Part shown: positions 29,201-57,385 of the stretch, piece by piece
Numbering within the stretch: position 1 is the stretch's first letter
Layout: the number at the start of each line of letters is the position of its first letter
Source of the DNA: Mesaphorura yosii
Taxonomy: Eukaryota; Arthropoda; Collembola; Poduromorpha; Tullbergiidae
DNA: 64,000 bases
Direction of reading: 5' to 3'
NCBI GenBank assembly: GCA_009869945.1
Contig: WIXG01000039.1
Location: 1-64,000, forward strand
Notes under the pieces: model-generated
Seen by the model: only the letters and a program-made list of their open reading frames with translations
Told to the model about the DNA's origin: nothing
The model's database searches: none
Translations under genes and position numbers: made by a program

Positions 29201-30453
29201 CCATTTGCGATTAGCATTCGGTATTCTATTCGTTTTCCTACTCCAGATGATGATTACGATGAGTTGCAGCTAGTGTGTAGCGTGGCTTTATGGCAATATT
29301 TCATTCTGCATTCTAGATAAGGGCAGTATTATTTCATTTCGAGGCTGAAGCCGAGGTTTGGGACTGGGTGGAGTAATTTAATGTAACAATGAAAATGATA
29401 ATAATGCCATCCGTATTTTTTGCGTGCTCGTTCGTGAGTCTAAAATGGATGGATGAGCCAGAGCCAAAGCCGACTCGCGATTGCGATCGTTGTGAAAAGG
29501 GAAATGTTAACTGCTGGGTGAAGGCAAATGGCAAAAGCAAATGCAATATGTCATCAATATTCAGCAGTATAGCAAGCATAAAGCAAAAAGCAGGCAGTTA
29601 ATAAGCATGTAATAACGCCTGCAAAATGAAACTGAAAGGATTCTTCATACCGAACCAAAAAAAGAATGTTAAGGACGAGAATCCTCGGTTTGGAAATGTT
29701 ATCCTTGCAAAATTTATGTTCCATGATGATTATGCACTTGTTATTATAAAATTGGAAACTCGGCTCAAATGTCACATCGTCATTGAACGGAGGATGAATT
29801 TATACAGACGAAGCTTAAGGCTTAAACTAAGTGACAGGAACGAAGTCAAATGCCAACAGCCCATTGTTTGGGCAAGGCAACCCCTCAAAAGTAAAGAAGC
29901 TTCGGGAATGATTAGGAAAGGCAGGCAGGGATGACCTTTACTTGATTAGAAACTGCGTTTCGGTACTGACGCAACGGCGACACACGATGCAAGACGTAAT
30001 AAATTTTACATTGTAGCTGGAAGGCGAATTGAAAGTCGTATGTACATATGTAAATGACGACGAGTGACGCCTTAAAATTGTCAAACAAATGCACCCTGTA
30101 ATTATTCACACGAGGACAGGACCACGTTAATGTTAAGCTTTACGTGGGGCAGGGATGAGATCGATTCTCTGGAATGGTCTGATACTCTGTGGTTCTTGAC
30201 TTGAGCACACATTCAAAAAGATTAGTCATCTGTCGTGATTGCAAATCTGTAGATTCGTAATTACACCAGATGCAGAGAAAAAACAAATCTACCGACTGTT
30301 GATGTTGAATCATGATTCAGGATGTGAATGAACAGACTGTATGGCGATTTCAGACCAAGCAAGCATGCAAGCAGCAAATGCACCAGCTGCAATATTCAAA
30401 ATGTCATTAATTCGCAAAAAATTAATGAACCTTGTGTCTCTTTTCTGTTTACA
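17291..30453. other. Non-coding block upstream of EcR, no supportable gene
   Basis: About 13 kb. All frames are short or lack an ATG and splice flanks. There are repeats of GCATGCATGC (22877-22896, 25047-25066) and several CAGGCAGG or CCTGCCTG sites. The part at about 19620-20600 differs in texture: richer in A+T and poor in the reiterated words. Some of this block is probably 5' regulatory DNA of EcR, but I see no element I could defend. Confidence 0.45.
25047..25066. repeat. (GCAT)n microsatellite
   Basis: Four to five units of GCAT in perfect phase, so the run is also self-complementary. Similar shorter runs lie at 22877-22896 and 34498-34512. No coding sequence is affected. Confidence 0.8.
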
Positions 30454-30694
30454 GGATTAATTGACTACGACATTTGGCCTATTCTTTGCCACGTCACAGC
30501 CAGTCAACTGATGGACATTTGATGTGACTGCCATTGCCACTTTTACTGAATAACTTCCACCCATTTTACAAATTCAACCACACCTCAAGTTCAAGCCACC
30601 GCCACCACACGCAAAGGATACTTGAAGCTCTCATCTTCCAAATCAAACCAAATCAAAGACGACGCCCGTGCGAGCGCGGCTCCCCGCCTCGATC
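30454..30694 (+). other. EcR: Probable 5'UTR part of the EcR-A first coding exon
   Basis: A good acceptor (TTCTGTTTACAG, ending 30453) opens a C/A-rich stretch that runs into the EcR-A start codon. A TGA at 30623-30625 is in frame with that ATG. If the acceptor is used, a further non-coding 5' exon must lie upstream; I cannot place it. Alternatively the transcript begins inside this stretch. Confidence 0.4.
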
Positions 30695-45582
<14,888 letters not shown>

Positions 45583-45958
45583 AATTACATAACTTTTACG
45601 AAAAATCGCTGTCAAACTCTGGGATTGACACAAGATCTTGTCAACGACATGCAACAATGACTGGATTGTTGCAGTGCCTTTATGTTATTAGCAGTTATTA
45701 CTTTATAAGGACTAGATAATTATAACCACTTGCTAGATAATTCAGAAGGGACTCAGTATTCCATAATTACACAAAAATACGACTATCTTTTACGTAGAGC
45801 AAATCAATATTAATATTATTACAAAAAATCGAAAATAGTGAAAGCGTATTGAAAGAATGTTATTTCATTGTTAGACAAAAGAGAATCTTCTTTTTTGGAT
45901 AATTGTTGTTTCTTTGCATTGTACTCTCTTATTTCGCATGATGAGAATTAGTAAAAGA

Positions 45959-45964
45959 AATAAA
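45959..45964 (+). terminator. EcR: Probable EcR poly(A) signal
   Basis: AATAAA in an A/T-rich stretch, 377 bases past the stop. A short 3'UTR is implied. Other signals further on cannot be excluded. Confidence 0.4.
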
Positions 45965-45989
45965 TATTATAATCTTTTAAAATCACGGA

Positions 45990-47300
45990 CCAAGGTCAAA
46001 TCATTTTGTCATCCGTCGAATACTTCGAAGCAAATGAATTACGAAGTCATCGTCATTTCGTTATCAACTCACTCGCCAATCAAATGACTACTGCTCGCTA
46101 AGATTGCATTTCTGACCTTCACTTCTAACTTCAGCTGAACCTTTAAAAATTCAAAGCTTAATGAAACAATTATAATTGTCTTCTCTTCTACATTAATGCG
46201 GTAATGCGGTTTCATTGTTTCTTTCTGGTACAATGGAATGTGCCAGAATCAGGTTTCTGTCTCGCTCGCGTATAGCGTTGCCCTTCATGACTTTTAGTAA
46301 TTGGCGCTTTTCAGTAAAATTGATCCATCTCATTACAAATACAAGAATTCGTAATCTCTTCGCATCTCGCAATCATAAATCTATTAAACCCAAATGGGAA
46401 AGCGTGGTTTCCGATTTCGTGGGCCGTTGGCTCGCACTGCAATTGCAATGTAATGACTTGCATGGCGTAATCATTATCGCTATGAGGTTGTAATCATGGT
46501 CATTGTTCACCTGAGTTGGTCCATCCATTCTTTGTAACCTCAAGTAATTAGTGTATGCCGCATAATTTGGCTTATGATTTCTTTGAAAGGGCGTACATAC
46601 GTATACAAGAAACAAGAATCTAGAACTCAGATTCAATATTTACTATTTACCTTCCCTCACCGGCCTGCCCGGCCCTGCGGCCAAATATTTAAAATTTTAA
46701 AAATTAGCCTTCACTGTCCATGCATCTGTGAACTCTGTACGCTGAACTAAATAGACAATAAAACCACCCTCAACCACACCAAGTCCATTTCAATTTCCAC
46801 AAAAATCTTGTGCCGTGCCATTATAATAATAATTTCTCATTTACATCTTATTTCCTCAAGATACCAGTCCGTCTTCCAATCGTGCAAAGAGGCGCGGGTT
46901 ATACTATGAAGTTATGATGCACTATTCGTATACCTATCCATCATCGTGGCACATTTGCCACGTTACTGGCATCACTTATGAGTACGATTACATCTTCCAC
47001 TGCTCTGTCGTGCGTATTTCGCATTTCGGCATTTCGCCTTTCATGAGATGAGATTTCGGGACTCGACCGGAGGTGTACAACAAAACAAATGCATGCAAGA
47101 AAGGGAAGCAGAAACTCGAAATCGTCAACTTTTCATGAAAGAAGCTCGTAAAATATAACAACAATAGACAAGTAACGACTTAAGCAAGCAAAATAAAGCA
47201 AAGTAACACACAGCAATGCGGTAGCAAGAATACGTGAATGCATTGCTCTTCTTTGCCGTGCCGTGACTGACGACCGCATTGGCTATTCGCAGTTGTATTT
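45990..47300. other. Gap between EcR and the next + strand gene
   Basis: About 1.3 kb with short chance frames only. It would hold the end of the EcR transcript and perhaps the 5' part of the next gene, unless that gene's first exons lie inside EcR or further left. Confidence 0.5.
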
Positions 47301-47361
47301 CAGTTTCGTTTGTGACGGTGATCGTGACTGTGGCATTCAATCAGAAGCTGCAGGAGCTAGG

Positions 47362-47399
47362 ATGAAGGCTTGCTACAGGAAGATTAAGGCGGCTATCAA
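47362..47399 (+). CDS. Unidentified gene, first recognisable coding segment
   Basis: ATG AAG GCT TGC starts 12 codons (MKACYRKIKAAI) ending at the donor ATCAA|GTAAGC in phase 2. The frame is also open upstream for at least 17 codons, and an AG at 47342-47343 (AATCAG) could be an acceptor. So this may be an internal exon of a longer gene rather than the true start. Confidence 0.5.
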
Positions 47400-47489
47400 G
47401 TAAGCTTGCATTAATCCGATTCACTGATTGATCCGATTCGCCGTTTTTAATCGCATTTCGTGTGGTGTGGTTTTGCTTCGCTTTCACAG

Positions 47490-47787
47490 GCCGGAACCGC
47501 CTACGTCGGAGTCTCTCGTTGAGGCCGTTCGCCAGAAACTGCACGATATTCAGAAGAAACCGCAAACCCCACTCCAGCGACGGCATGCAAAGTGTCTGCA
47601 GCCGAGCCCCAGCCCTAATGCGAGTCCGAGATCCCCGAGCAGCCCGGCGCTTGCGGCGGATCGAAAGAAGAAAGCAATTGAGCCGGGGTCGCTAACGGTG
47701 GCACAAATTCGTGCCCTTCCATTGAATGTTTGTCATATTCGCGGAGAACACGAATCGAGAGCGAGCTACATCGCCAATTTAAAGCAA
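47490..47787 (+). CDS. Unidentified gene, Pro/Ser-rich exon
   Basis: Acceptor CTTTCACAG|GCC, donor AAGCAA|GTAAGT, phase 2 to phase 0. It continues with KPEPPTSESLVEAVRQKLHD, a helical segment, then a Ser/Pro-rich stretch (CLQPSPSPNASPRSPSSPAL), then a compact, non-repetitive part, GSLTVAQIRALPLNVCHIRG and ESRASYIANLKQ, which looks like the most conservable piece. GC is higher here than in the flanks. No family recognised; no membrane span. Confidence 0.7.
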
Positions 47788-48479
47788 GTAAGTACAAACT
47801 ACTGACACGGACAAGAGTAGCTCTCTTCGTTTTGACGCTCCACGGCAGTGGCAGGCACAGAGTTTTATTAGCTTTGTCAAATAGCACCAGAGTCGGAGTC
47901 AAGTTGTCTCGGCCTCAGTGTCGAGTTTTCAACTCGAGTTTTCAGGGACTTGACGTCTGATGTGGATGTTGATGTTGTTGTTATGTTTTGTGATAGTATA
48001 CTCAAGAGATTTTGTATTCCAGTGGGATTCTTCTGTACATACTTGCTCGGGTAGCAGAGTACATTAAAACAGCAGCAGACTGCTGTACAGTGCTGTGCTG
48101 CAGGTTTCCACTTTCGACAACAACTAACATGAAATTATGATGGTGAAACGCGATGGTAAAGATGTGCTTGCTTTCCGGGACCGCCTAAGTTGTGTATTCT
48201 CGTATCTTGCCCTGGCATCTGCTTAAATAGTGTGCCAGAAGTTACTTCCATGTTAATAATTTGTTTTATTGCCTCCGAGCCCCTGCTTTACGAAGCTTTA
48301 CGAAGCCATGAGCAATGGGTTATACCTGCCAAAATGTCCATTAATACTTAATAGCAGACATTTCAAGATTTTCAAGGAGTAATAGCAACTTAAACAAAGA
48401 AAGCCAGGATTCGGGACTCAGGACATGTTTCAACAATAATGCCACTGAACTCACAACTTTCGACTGAATTTAATTCCAG

Positions 48480-49086
48480 ATGCGAGCCACAAACTCGCCA
48501 CTCATCAAGCGCTCCCGCAGCCTCTCGCCAAAAATCCTGCGAACGACTCCAAGCCACGATTTAAAAAGCCCGAACCTCGTCAGGTCGGCGAGTGCGTGCA
48601 CTTCACGCTCACGCAGTACTCGCGGAAGAATTCCAGGCATCAACACAAGCACAGGAACACAAGCAAGTGATGGGAGTGATGGACTTAGTCCACAGCAACA
48701 ATACCTGTTGAAAAGTAAAAGAGTTGCTGCTAACGGTACTGGCTTCACTGGCAGCACATCCTCTCTCACTCTGGCCACTCATGCCGGCGATGAAAGGAAG
48801 TTTTCAGAGTTGGAGCTCTTTCACAAAAGGTCCAACAGCATGAAGAGCATGATTCCAATTCCAATCCGCTCACCTTCGCTTTTGAAATTGGAGCAGCAGC
48901 AACAGCAAACTGAATTCAATAACGGGTTGACGAGGAGTCCGGCCTCGGCGTCTCAGCTGCAGCATTATGGAAAAGAAAAACACCATGACAGAGATGAAAT
49001 CCGAGATTGTTGCTGTGTGAAGAAAGGAGATGATATCAATATCGACCAGCAGCAGCGTGATGATGCTGGCCCAGGCTCTGGCTCTC
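48480..49086 (+). CDS. Unidentified gene, large Ser/Arg-rich exon
   Basis: Acceptor TTTAATTCCAG|ATG, donor GGCTCTC|GTAAGT, phase 0 to phase 1, 202 codons. It opens with a run of basic, phosphosite-like motifs (SPLIKRSRSLSPKILRTTP, NLVRSASACTSRSRSTRG), then ELELFHKRSNSMKSMIPIPI, short poly-Gln, and an acidic, Asp/Gln-rich end. RSxSxSP and KRSNSM patterns suggest a phosphorylated, disordered, possibly 14-3-3-binding scaffold. That is inference from composition. The first codon is ATG, but the acceptor next to it and the preceding exon's phase fit an internal exon. Confidence 0.75.
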
Positions 49087-52000
49087 GTAAGTATTGTAAT
49101 TCTTCTCTCATTTCCGCTTCACATTACGCATATTGAATGTAATCTCCTTCCTGTGAGAGAAAGAAGCAGAAGTAAGTGAAATTCCCGGACGTGATAATAA
49201 TCACGACAAGGACGGGAATTGAAAATGTGCCGTCAAATTACACAATACACGAGACACGAGTGACCCACTTCTTAAGAACCAAACCACAATGCGGCCAGGG
49301 CACAGATAGGGCCAAGCATTGCCTTCGTCCTCATCGTCATAGTTCATAGTTCAAAGCAAAGCGGAACGCTAATGGGTCTTGACATATTTTCGGATTCTTA
49401 CGCCTGTCCGTGTCAGTCAGTGTCCACGCGCCAGCATCAACCTTGTTGTCGAGTAGAGATTGTATTTTGCTATTGATTCCTAAATTGTTGCCAGAAGTAA
49501 AAAATTCAACTAAACTAACACGTGTGGGCGGGCATGTTATCATAATCAAACAATAACAAAAACATCGCATCACCGCAAAGCACAGGTGAATGCGAGAAGT
49601 GTCCGCAGGAGCTGAGGTTCCGAATCTGATCTCCCAAGTTAAGAAAGATTGCGTAGAATCGTGGATATTGAATTTGAGTTACTTGATCTTGTGTATTTGT
49701 TTACTTTGGAAAATAGGGTAGACCAACACGTAGCGCAGCTTGGACGAATTCGTGATTAAGAAAGTCGTAACTTATTTTTGCGGTATTGCATTAGAAGAAA
49801 TCACACATTTCAGTTTGTGTAGTGCTGAGTTCTGAATGAAAAATGAATGCAAAATGCTCAAATTGCTGGAAAATGAGTCGAACTCTCCTCGCTATAGACA
49901 ATCACGTGTCGTATCAAGTCGTGTCTTGTCGCATTTACCTGTACTGCATACACTCGCAATCCGGATTCGCAAGTCTCGATACAGGTAGGACATGAAATTG
50001 AGTCTCAGATTTCATTCTTGAGTGAAAGTAAAGTTTGCTTCGTTCAACTTAAGGGCAAGGAGATAGTGGCAGTGGAAATTTAATATCTTTCTACGCTGCT
50101 GTACAAACGAACATTACGTGCACGGTACACATCCATTAAAATTTAATAACCTTCCCTGCCCGCCCGCCTGCCTCTGCGCTCGATGCTCATGCTTGCGTTT
50201 CTAAGAAAGATATTATCATTGGGTTCATTTCGTGCCACACTCCAGATACACAAAGGCTGAAGCTGGAATTGGAGCCTGCCTTCGTCTTCTTCTCTTCCAA
50301 AGTGCATATTCATGTGGGGACTGACTGACTGAGAGCAAGTTCATGAAAGAAAGACAAAAGAGGCTGAAATTGAAACTGGAACTTTTCTTTTTCTTTGCAG
50401 ACGTGAAATACTACAAAGAAAATAGAACTTGACTCAAAGTGTTTATTTGAGTAAGCTTGAACGATTTTCAAAATTGCAACGCGAGCGAAGGAAAGGCCGC
50501 CAGGCGACCATGCATTCAAGGTTCATTTTACACTCCTCATAAAAATCACACGGTCTTCCAGCACAACGATCTTCCAGCATGTCTTGCTTAAACTCCTCTC
50601 ATTGCCACGCCACGTTATAATGAAGACATTAAATATTTCAGTAGACAATCATGAACGCACGTTGTTCATTTACATTTACAATGTTATCGTGCATTGCACG
50701 CATTTTGTGGTTTCAACTCAACTTCCTGCAAAATCAAGCAATCTGAAATTCCACGTCCACACGCTCAGCGTTCCGCCATCACTCCACCTTGCCTTTGCTG
50801 TTGCTGTTCTTCAAGTTAACGGTAATCTAGAATAGTTTTGTGGCCTACCAGCCAGTGCTCAGACTCTCAGAATTCTTCTCTTCGCTTCAGTTAAAGTGTT
50901 TACTTTCATCATCAGGCCGTGCGAGACCCGTAGCGGCTGGAGCAGCACGGAAATTTCATGAGAGAAAGTTTTCCTTTTCATCATCATCATCCATATCTTC
51001 ATCTTCGTGAACAAAGTCGTGTCTCGTGTCTCTTCCTTCGCCCCGGCCAGAGTTTTTTATTTCATGAAAGATTTTTATCTCGGACAAAAAATTGCTGCCT
51101 TTGCCTTGCCGAGCCTATGAGTCGTAAGCCATGCGTGCATTTATGCTTAAACTTGTGTTTTGTGTCTCCGTCCCATTTATAAAGCCATTCTCCTCTCCTG
51201 CCGGCCCTCTTGTCATGCGTTAGCATTTTACTGCTCGCATTTCGCATGAATTTCGCTCGTGGTCTTGAAAATGTAACCAAGAACACGTCCGGCGTGGCAT
51301 GGTGGGCTTCCTGCATTGATGCGAAGAGCAAGAGCATGTATTTGGGTCAGATTAGCTTTCTTGTCGCAGCCGCACGCGGACATCAACAATTTTCGTTTAG
51401 TTGAGCGAGACCAGCGAAATGGTGAATTGCAATAGCAAAAGAGCAAAACAAACAAGCAGCATTTCATGAAGATTAATCTAATTATATTTGCGAAACGAAA
51501 AACGGCAACAACGGCAGGAGCAAGCGTACATAATTAGAAAAAATAAATTGTAGCCCTTCGGGTGTTTTTCTAACGTAACGAACATGCGTGCTCTTCAAGT
51601 TACTTGCCGCACTGCACCGAATCTGCAACGTTTAACGCGCAAGCAACAAGGAAGGCAAGAAGAATGCGAAATGCGAAACCAAAATTAGCAAACTTCGCCA
51701 GAGCCAGGCATTGTTGCCAAAACCCAAAGCCAAACTTTCTTTCTTAACAATTCATTAGGAACTAACAATAGTGACTCATGCTGCTGCATTACGCATAAGC
51801 CTGCTATTGTTGTCCTTACTTAATGCTTAACGCGTTTGCGTTACAATACCACGCTAGTCCCTTTTGAATAATGAACAGTACAAGAAAAGAATTCTACCAC
51901 TGCCACGATGTTTTTAGGTTGTGTCGTATGTGGCGGGACGTACACATACGCATGTGGCTGTGGCATTGCTCTGCTGCTGCTTGCGCTTCCGTTTCATATT

Positions 52001-54377
52001 AATTCTCTATTCATCTTGTCTTTCGTCTTTCTGGAAGCTGGGTTTTGTCCCGTTTTCCTTTCATGGCATGGGAATTTCTCTTTTCTGCTAGCTGCATCTT
52101 GGAAGAAGGGTACGCAGCCTGAGTCTTTGCTTTTGCTTAGCAGCTCCATGGAGAAAGTCACACTATGAGAATACGAATACTCGATTGCGTTGAAATACGT
52201 GTAAGTGCGCATTCATTGCAGGCCAGGCCACTTCCACCGCCACGCTTGGCACCACGCGTTTTTGGTGCTTCGTGATACAGTCGTTTCTTCTTTTAGTACT
52301 ACTTCTCCAGTCTCCCTTTACCCTTAACCTTTTCTTTTCGGCTACGATTTCTGGCACCACGCGCCAGCAACAGCAACGATGTTCTCAACACAAGCATTCA
52401 GCAAATTCAGCATTCAGCGTGAACGTGTGCTCAGTTGTCCAGGCCAAGTTTGGAAATACATTTTCGTACATGTACCCATGTGCGCCTGTCTTACGCGTGC
52501 TTCACTTGAGTGTGTTAGTAGGACTTTCTTACACTTCCAAGTTGGCAGACAGCCGTAGCTGCTTGCAATGCGAACGTGATAAGATTACTTTTGCTCTCTG
52601 TTTAGGTCTGCCTGCTTGCATCGCATTTGCACCATCACTATGCATGAGATTAGGTCGTATTACTAGTGCGTCTACCCCATGCATATGTATACGTACCTTG
52701 TACGTACGCGTATGCATGCGCCTATCCGTATAAATAAAACAGACAAAGCACTGCAAGCAGCCCAGCTCCAGAAGCAGTTTCTCATGTTATTGCTCTCCTC
52801 CACCCGCGAGCAGAGAACGTACGAGAAGCTCGTAAAGTGGTGGTGGTGATGTTCTATGCCTGTGCCTTTGCTGAGCTGAGGAAAGGGAAGGAGAAAGTTG
52901 AAGATGAAGAAAGTAGCTGAAGCTGAGCTGGGTGGCTGGAATGCGAACAAACGCAACGCACACTGCTGACTGACTGACTTTCACCAGCACAGAGCGCAGT
53001 TTCTCCGCTACGCTCAACACGAACTACGAGCAACGTGTTCGCTCTGAGTCCGAGACTGAGCTGAATTGTGAAACGCTGGATTCTGAATTCTGTTTGCTCA
53101 GTAATAGTAATAGCGTAATCTCACTCGCATCGCATCTCATCGCGACTGCTGCTACTTGTAAATTCCTTCCTTCCGTCTTGAAATATTAATAGAAATGTAG
53201 TCTATAGTCTATTATCATTACGCTTCTCGGCACGGCACGGCACACCAAATTTGTACATTGTTGTGATTACTGGAAACAAAAGTCAGGCGGACGCGGACAC
53301 AGTGCATGGTGCAGAAGTACAAAGTAAAGTGAAGACTTTACGCATTACACAAGCTTCCGCTCGTCAGGCTCACTTTCACCACTTCTCAGTGTTCTTCTCG
53401 AGTTCAGTTCACTTTGAGTACGCTTATGCGTCTGTCGTGTAGCGTGTAGACAACATTTTTACAATTTATGACTGAAGTATATTTGTGCTGGCTATTGAAA
53501 TTACACAATGGACAATTAAACCCCAAAGCAGAGGTTTGTCCTTGCTAGACGAGTCGACGCGTTGATGCGTGTCAGTGTCCGATTTCTTCAGCCGACGACT
53601 ACTCGCAGGTTGCAACACAACACAACGCGAACCGCGAAACATTCACAATTCATTTTCAAAGCAACGGCACGCAGTGTAGTAGTATTTGTAGTAGGTGTAG
53701 TATTTGTAACGGGTGTAGTACCATGTGCTCCTACTGCAGCGACTGTTGTGTTCATCCTGGCAAAGGATCATCTTTTGATGAACGAGGTCAATCAGGTAAC
53801 TTGCCACTGCTATGCTACGACGTACGATTACGATATGATGTAAACTAATTCCACATGTCACTTTGTCTGATTTCCCCGTTTCATCGTTTTTGGTGTCTCG
53901 CGTCTCGTGTTTCGTACTTCATATCGTCTAGAATGCGTAAAATACGCGTATTCGAGTATGAATCGTGCCGTGCCAGTAATTTGACAGTTGATAAATGGTT
54001 CAGAACAGCCGAGGCGCAACGCATGACTTCATTCTTGAAATTCTGAGGCCAATGGCATAGCACGGTGGCGTGGCATGAGTGATGATGTTGATGATACCAT
54101 CTGGAGAAAGTCAACTTTCACTACTCGCTATTCACTCGCGCTGGAGTAAACACGAAACGAAACACAAATACGACTCTCGATTGTAGATTCTATTCAAATT
54201 CCTTCTCTTTTCCTCGACTTTCGACTCAACTTGACTTTTATCTTTATCTTCACATCTCCCGCGATTGATCCAATCATGCTTGAACGCTCGACTGATTTTT
54301 ACTGGTTGTTTGCCGTTTGCTTATACGAAATATTTTCTTTTCTTTCGCTGCCACATTCATTCACCGCCGTGCCGTAG
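49087..54377 (+). other. Intron of the unidentified gene
   Basis: 5.3 kb with no supportable exon. The frame at 52272-52733 is open for 153 codons, but starts at GTG, has no splice flanks and is mirrored by open frames on the other strand, so it is taken as chance. Confidence 0.45.
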
Positions 54378-54452
54378 ATGAAGAGCTGGCACTTTATCAA
54401 CATCAAGAGCAGCAGCAACACCATCGAAAGAAAGCTCATCACCATCAGAATG
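54378..54452 (+). CDS. Unidentified gene, Gln/His-rich exon
   Basis: Acceptor CGCCGTGCCGTAG, donor CAGAATG|GTAAGT, phase 1 to phase 1, so it fits the preceding exon. Codes EELALYQHQEQQQHH and RKKAHHHQN. The low-complexity content carries on the poly-Gln style of the previous exon. Phase agreement alone would happen one time in three. Confidence 0.5.
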
Positions 54453-57385
54453 GTAAGTTTACCAAACTCGAGCGGCGAGCGGGCACGTTTTCGGACTTTG
54501 TCGCGCTCGGCTCACTCTCACGCATCAGCATCAGTCTATTGTCTCGTCTCATTTTTGAAGTCAAGTCAAGTTCCACGGACCGACCGACCAACTTTTGACA
54601 AGCCCATATTTATTTACTATTTACCACCGACCAACGAGCTCGTGTCTCGTCTCTTGTTTCTCATTTCTCGCCAAGAGACTCTTCAGCCGTGGTGAAGAGT
54701 GAAGACATTTCAAGAGACTCTTCAGCCACAACCGACTGCATGACTTTGTCATCGCCTTTGCGTGATGCGTAGCGAACGCACAAGACACGACCAGAATAAT
54801 ATATTTACATTACAGTTAAGTGCGGTGCGGTGCGGTGCGGGTGTCATCGTCATTTAATCTTTGTCTTATCTGGCCCGAGCCGTGATAATGATTATAAAAG
54901 AGGAAGTTGACACAAATTTCGTGCACGCACGACGCAAAGCGAGCAACCAGTCATAATTTTATTGCTTTGTTGTTCTTTTAGGGTTACTTTTCGCTACGTA
55001 CGTGGTCGGTAGCTTATTTCATCAAGGCAAAGACCAAGACCACAATCACAAATGGCACGGCAGTGCAGTACTGTGCAATGGAGTGTAGCGTATTGGGACT
55101 TATAAATACGAGGAAGGCAATGATAACGATAAGTAACTTGATCAGGTCACGAATGTCACGAACCCATCTTGAGATGGCGGCGAGTTGAGCGTAATGGTAA
55201 TAACCATTGTTCTTTTTCTCTTATTTGTGGTTGGAGACACTGCTGGTCAGTGGTTATGTGATCAGGTTTTCAGTAACGACCGCCAAATTCTAATTAAAGA
55301 CAATTTCGGTACAATTGATTCTAGGCACTTCACGACAACCAAAGTCGAACTTGTTTAGGTAGAATCTTTATTGCCTGTTGGGCTTTGATTGAAAGAAATG
55401 CAAATGTTCTAATGGCGTGGCTTGCCCAGGAATTGTGATGTCTATGTTGACGATGCGCTATGCGATGGTTTGAGTTGATTGCGATTCTTTGTGCATGTAG
55501 GTAGCAAAGATGCCACAAATAAATTGGTAGCAAATTCTTACTACGCTACAAAACTTTAAAATACAATCGCCATTTCGAGATGATTCACGAGGAAGTACAG
55601 TAAATACAAAAAAATCGGAACATAAATTGGATTTACAACATATTTTGTGTGAATTTACCAGGAGAATTGCTTTGACTGCGACGGTCTCGTAACTCGTTTA
55701 CGCTACGATATGGTACCGTGTGGCATTATGGCATAAGCTGTGATTTTATGATTTGGAAGTGTGACTCCAAACGAATTCGATCCGAGAAATGTGGCTGTGT
55801 GACTGTGCATGACACATTTTTAATGATTCATGGTGCCATAAATGCGTAAGCATAAGGGTCTCATACTCTCATTGCAATCCGTGCTGTGTGAAATTAAGTG
55901 GCTGAATTTGACTTCTGAAGCACGAAGAATCCGAGCGCTTTTAAATTATTCGCTTTTACAGATGAATTAAACATGGAATCGCGAGGATTACATCGCATGC
56001 ATACAGGCAGCATGCTTACTTTACTTGTGAGATGCCAATTTGTCACCTTTTCTCATTCTCCGATTCGATTCTCGCCACTTACACTAACAATGTCGCTTGC
56101 GATTGCGATGAGTGAGAATCTGTCATGTGAATAAAAGCCATAAGTGTTAGCTTTGTGTGATGTAAAAGTGTTTAATGTAATGTAAATGATCACTCGAGCA
56201 GGCCGCGCTGGCTGCCGGGCTGAGTGTTGAGTTGGAAGGCTCAGACTGAAAGTTCTGCCATGCCAAGCCAAAGTGTGAATTTAATAACAATGTTATGCGA
56301 ATGCAGGCTTTGGCCACCAAAGCGGTCGAGTGGGCATAGTGATGGTGAGTTTGAACGACTGTAATAACCATGTAATATTCAAGTAAACGTATGTAAACAT
56401 GAATACATGACTTTTGTGTGGTTTCTTTCAGCGCGCAGTAATAAGATTTTGAAATATAATCTCCATTACGCGTTGAAAGCAGAAATGGAAACCCTTTTCT
56501 TGTAAGATGTAAAGTATGCAGGTGGCTCTGTGCGTAATAATTGTAATCATGATCGCTGTCGTCGCTGACTCTTTTGTGTGTCTCCTTCTGTGTGGTCGTG
56601 ACATGAAAAAACGCTATCATTCTGCATCTAAGAATCTTGAATCATTAAAATTGAAGATTGCCGTGAACATAATGTGGAAATACGAACGTGAACACGCTTT
56701 TTATGCGACCCTTGAATTGAATTACGTGCATAAACTCAAAGGAAGCCCAAAATTATTAAGAACTCTTTGCAAAATTGAGCAGATTCAAGTTTGCGTGAAA
56801 TTATTTAATGGCTGAAATGTAAACCGAAATTATAGTTTGAGTTTTTGAAGTCATAGGAACTAATAAAGACAAGAACATGTTTTTATACGCAAATAACGCA
56901 TTTTTTGCTGTGTAGTAAAATGCGAAAGCAAGCAAATCGTCTTCGTCGTAAATGCCTGAGTGGTATGCATAATAATTGCACTATTTCTATTGGCACTGGC
57001 ACTGTTTTTGAATAAATATGGCCCCAGCGGACAAGCAAACCAGGCTCGGACAATATTGAACTTGGTTCGGTTTTCTTATTTCTTCCGCATTTCATCTCGG
57101 TTCGGTTCTCTGAAGAAAGTAAACAAAGTTGATGATCTTTGAATTTGAAACTGCAGGAAAATAGAATCTTGACGAATAAATAAAACCAATGAATGCCCGA
57201 TAAATTGGTCGGAAAAGTTTTACCGCAGCAGCAAAAATTCTAATTCTGAACTTTCTTTTCCTATTCAAAGATTTTGATGTGTATTCAGCGCGGGCAGGCG
57301 GTGAAGGAGAAGTGGAAATATTGAGTTGATCAGGACTTTGAGAGAAAGTTGGTTGTGCTCCATTTGTCTTTTTTACTTCTTACAG
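54453..57385 (+). other. Intron of the unidentified gene
   Basis: 2.9 kb. There is a (GGTGC)n run at 54821-54842. An ATG-started frame at 56516-56815 (99 codons) has a hydrophobic N-terminus (VALCVIIVIMIAVVADSFV), but nothing else to support it. Confidence 0.45.
54821..54842. repeat. (GGTGC)n pentanucleotide run
   Basis: Four perfect units of GGTGC within the intron, an example of the slippage-prone texture of the window. Confidence 0.8.

Noticed and set aside
52272..52733. 153-codon + frame with hydrophobic start
   Set aside because: Starts at GTG, no conserved features, overlaps open frames on the other strand, and lies in a long intron.
56516..56815. 99-codon ATG-started frame with a membrane-like N-terminus
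   Set aside because: No promoter, poly(A) or homologue visible; kept only as a remark in the intron entry.
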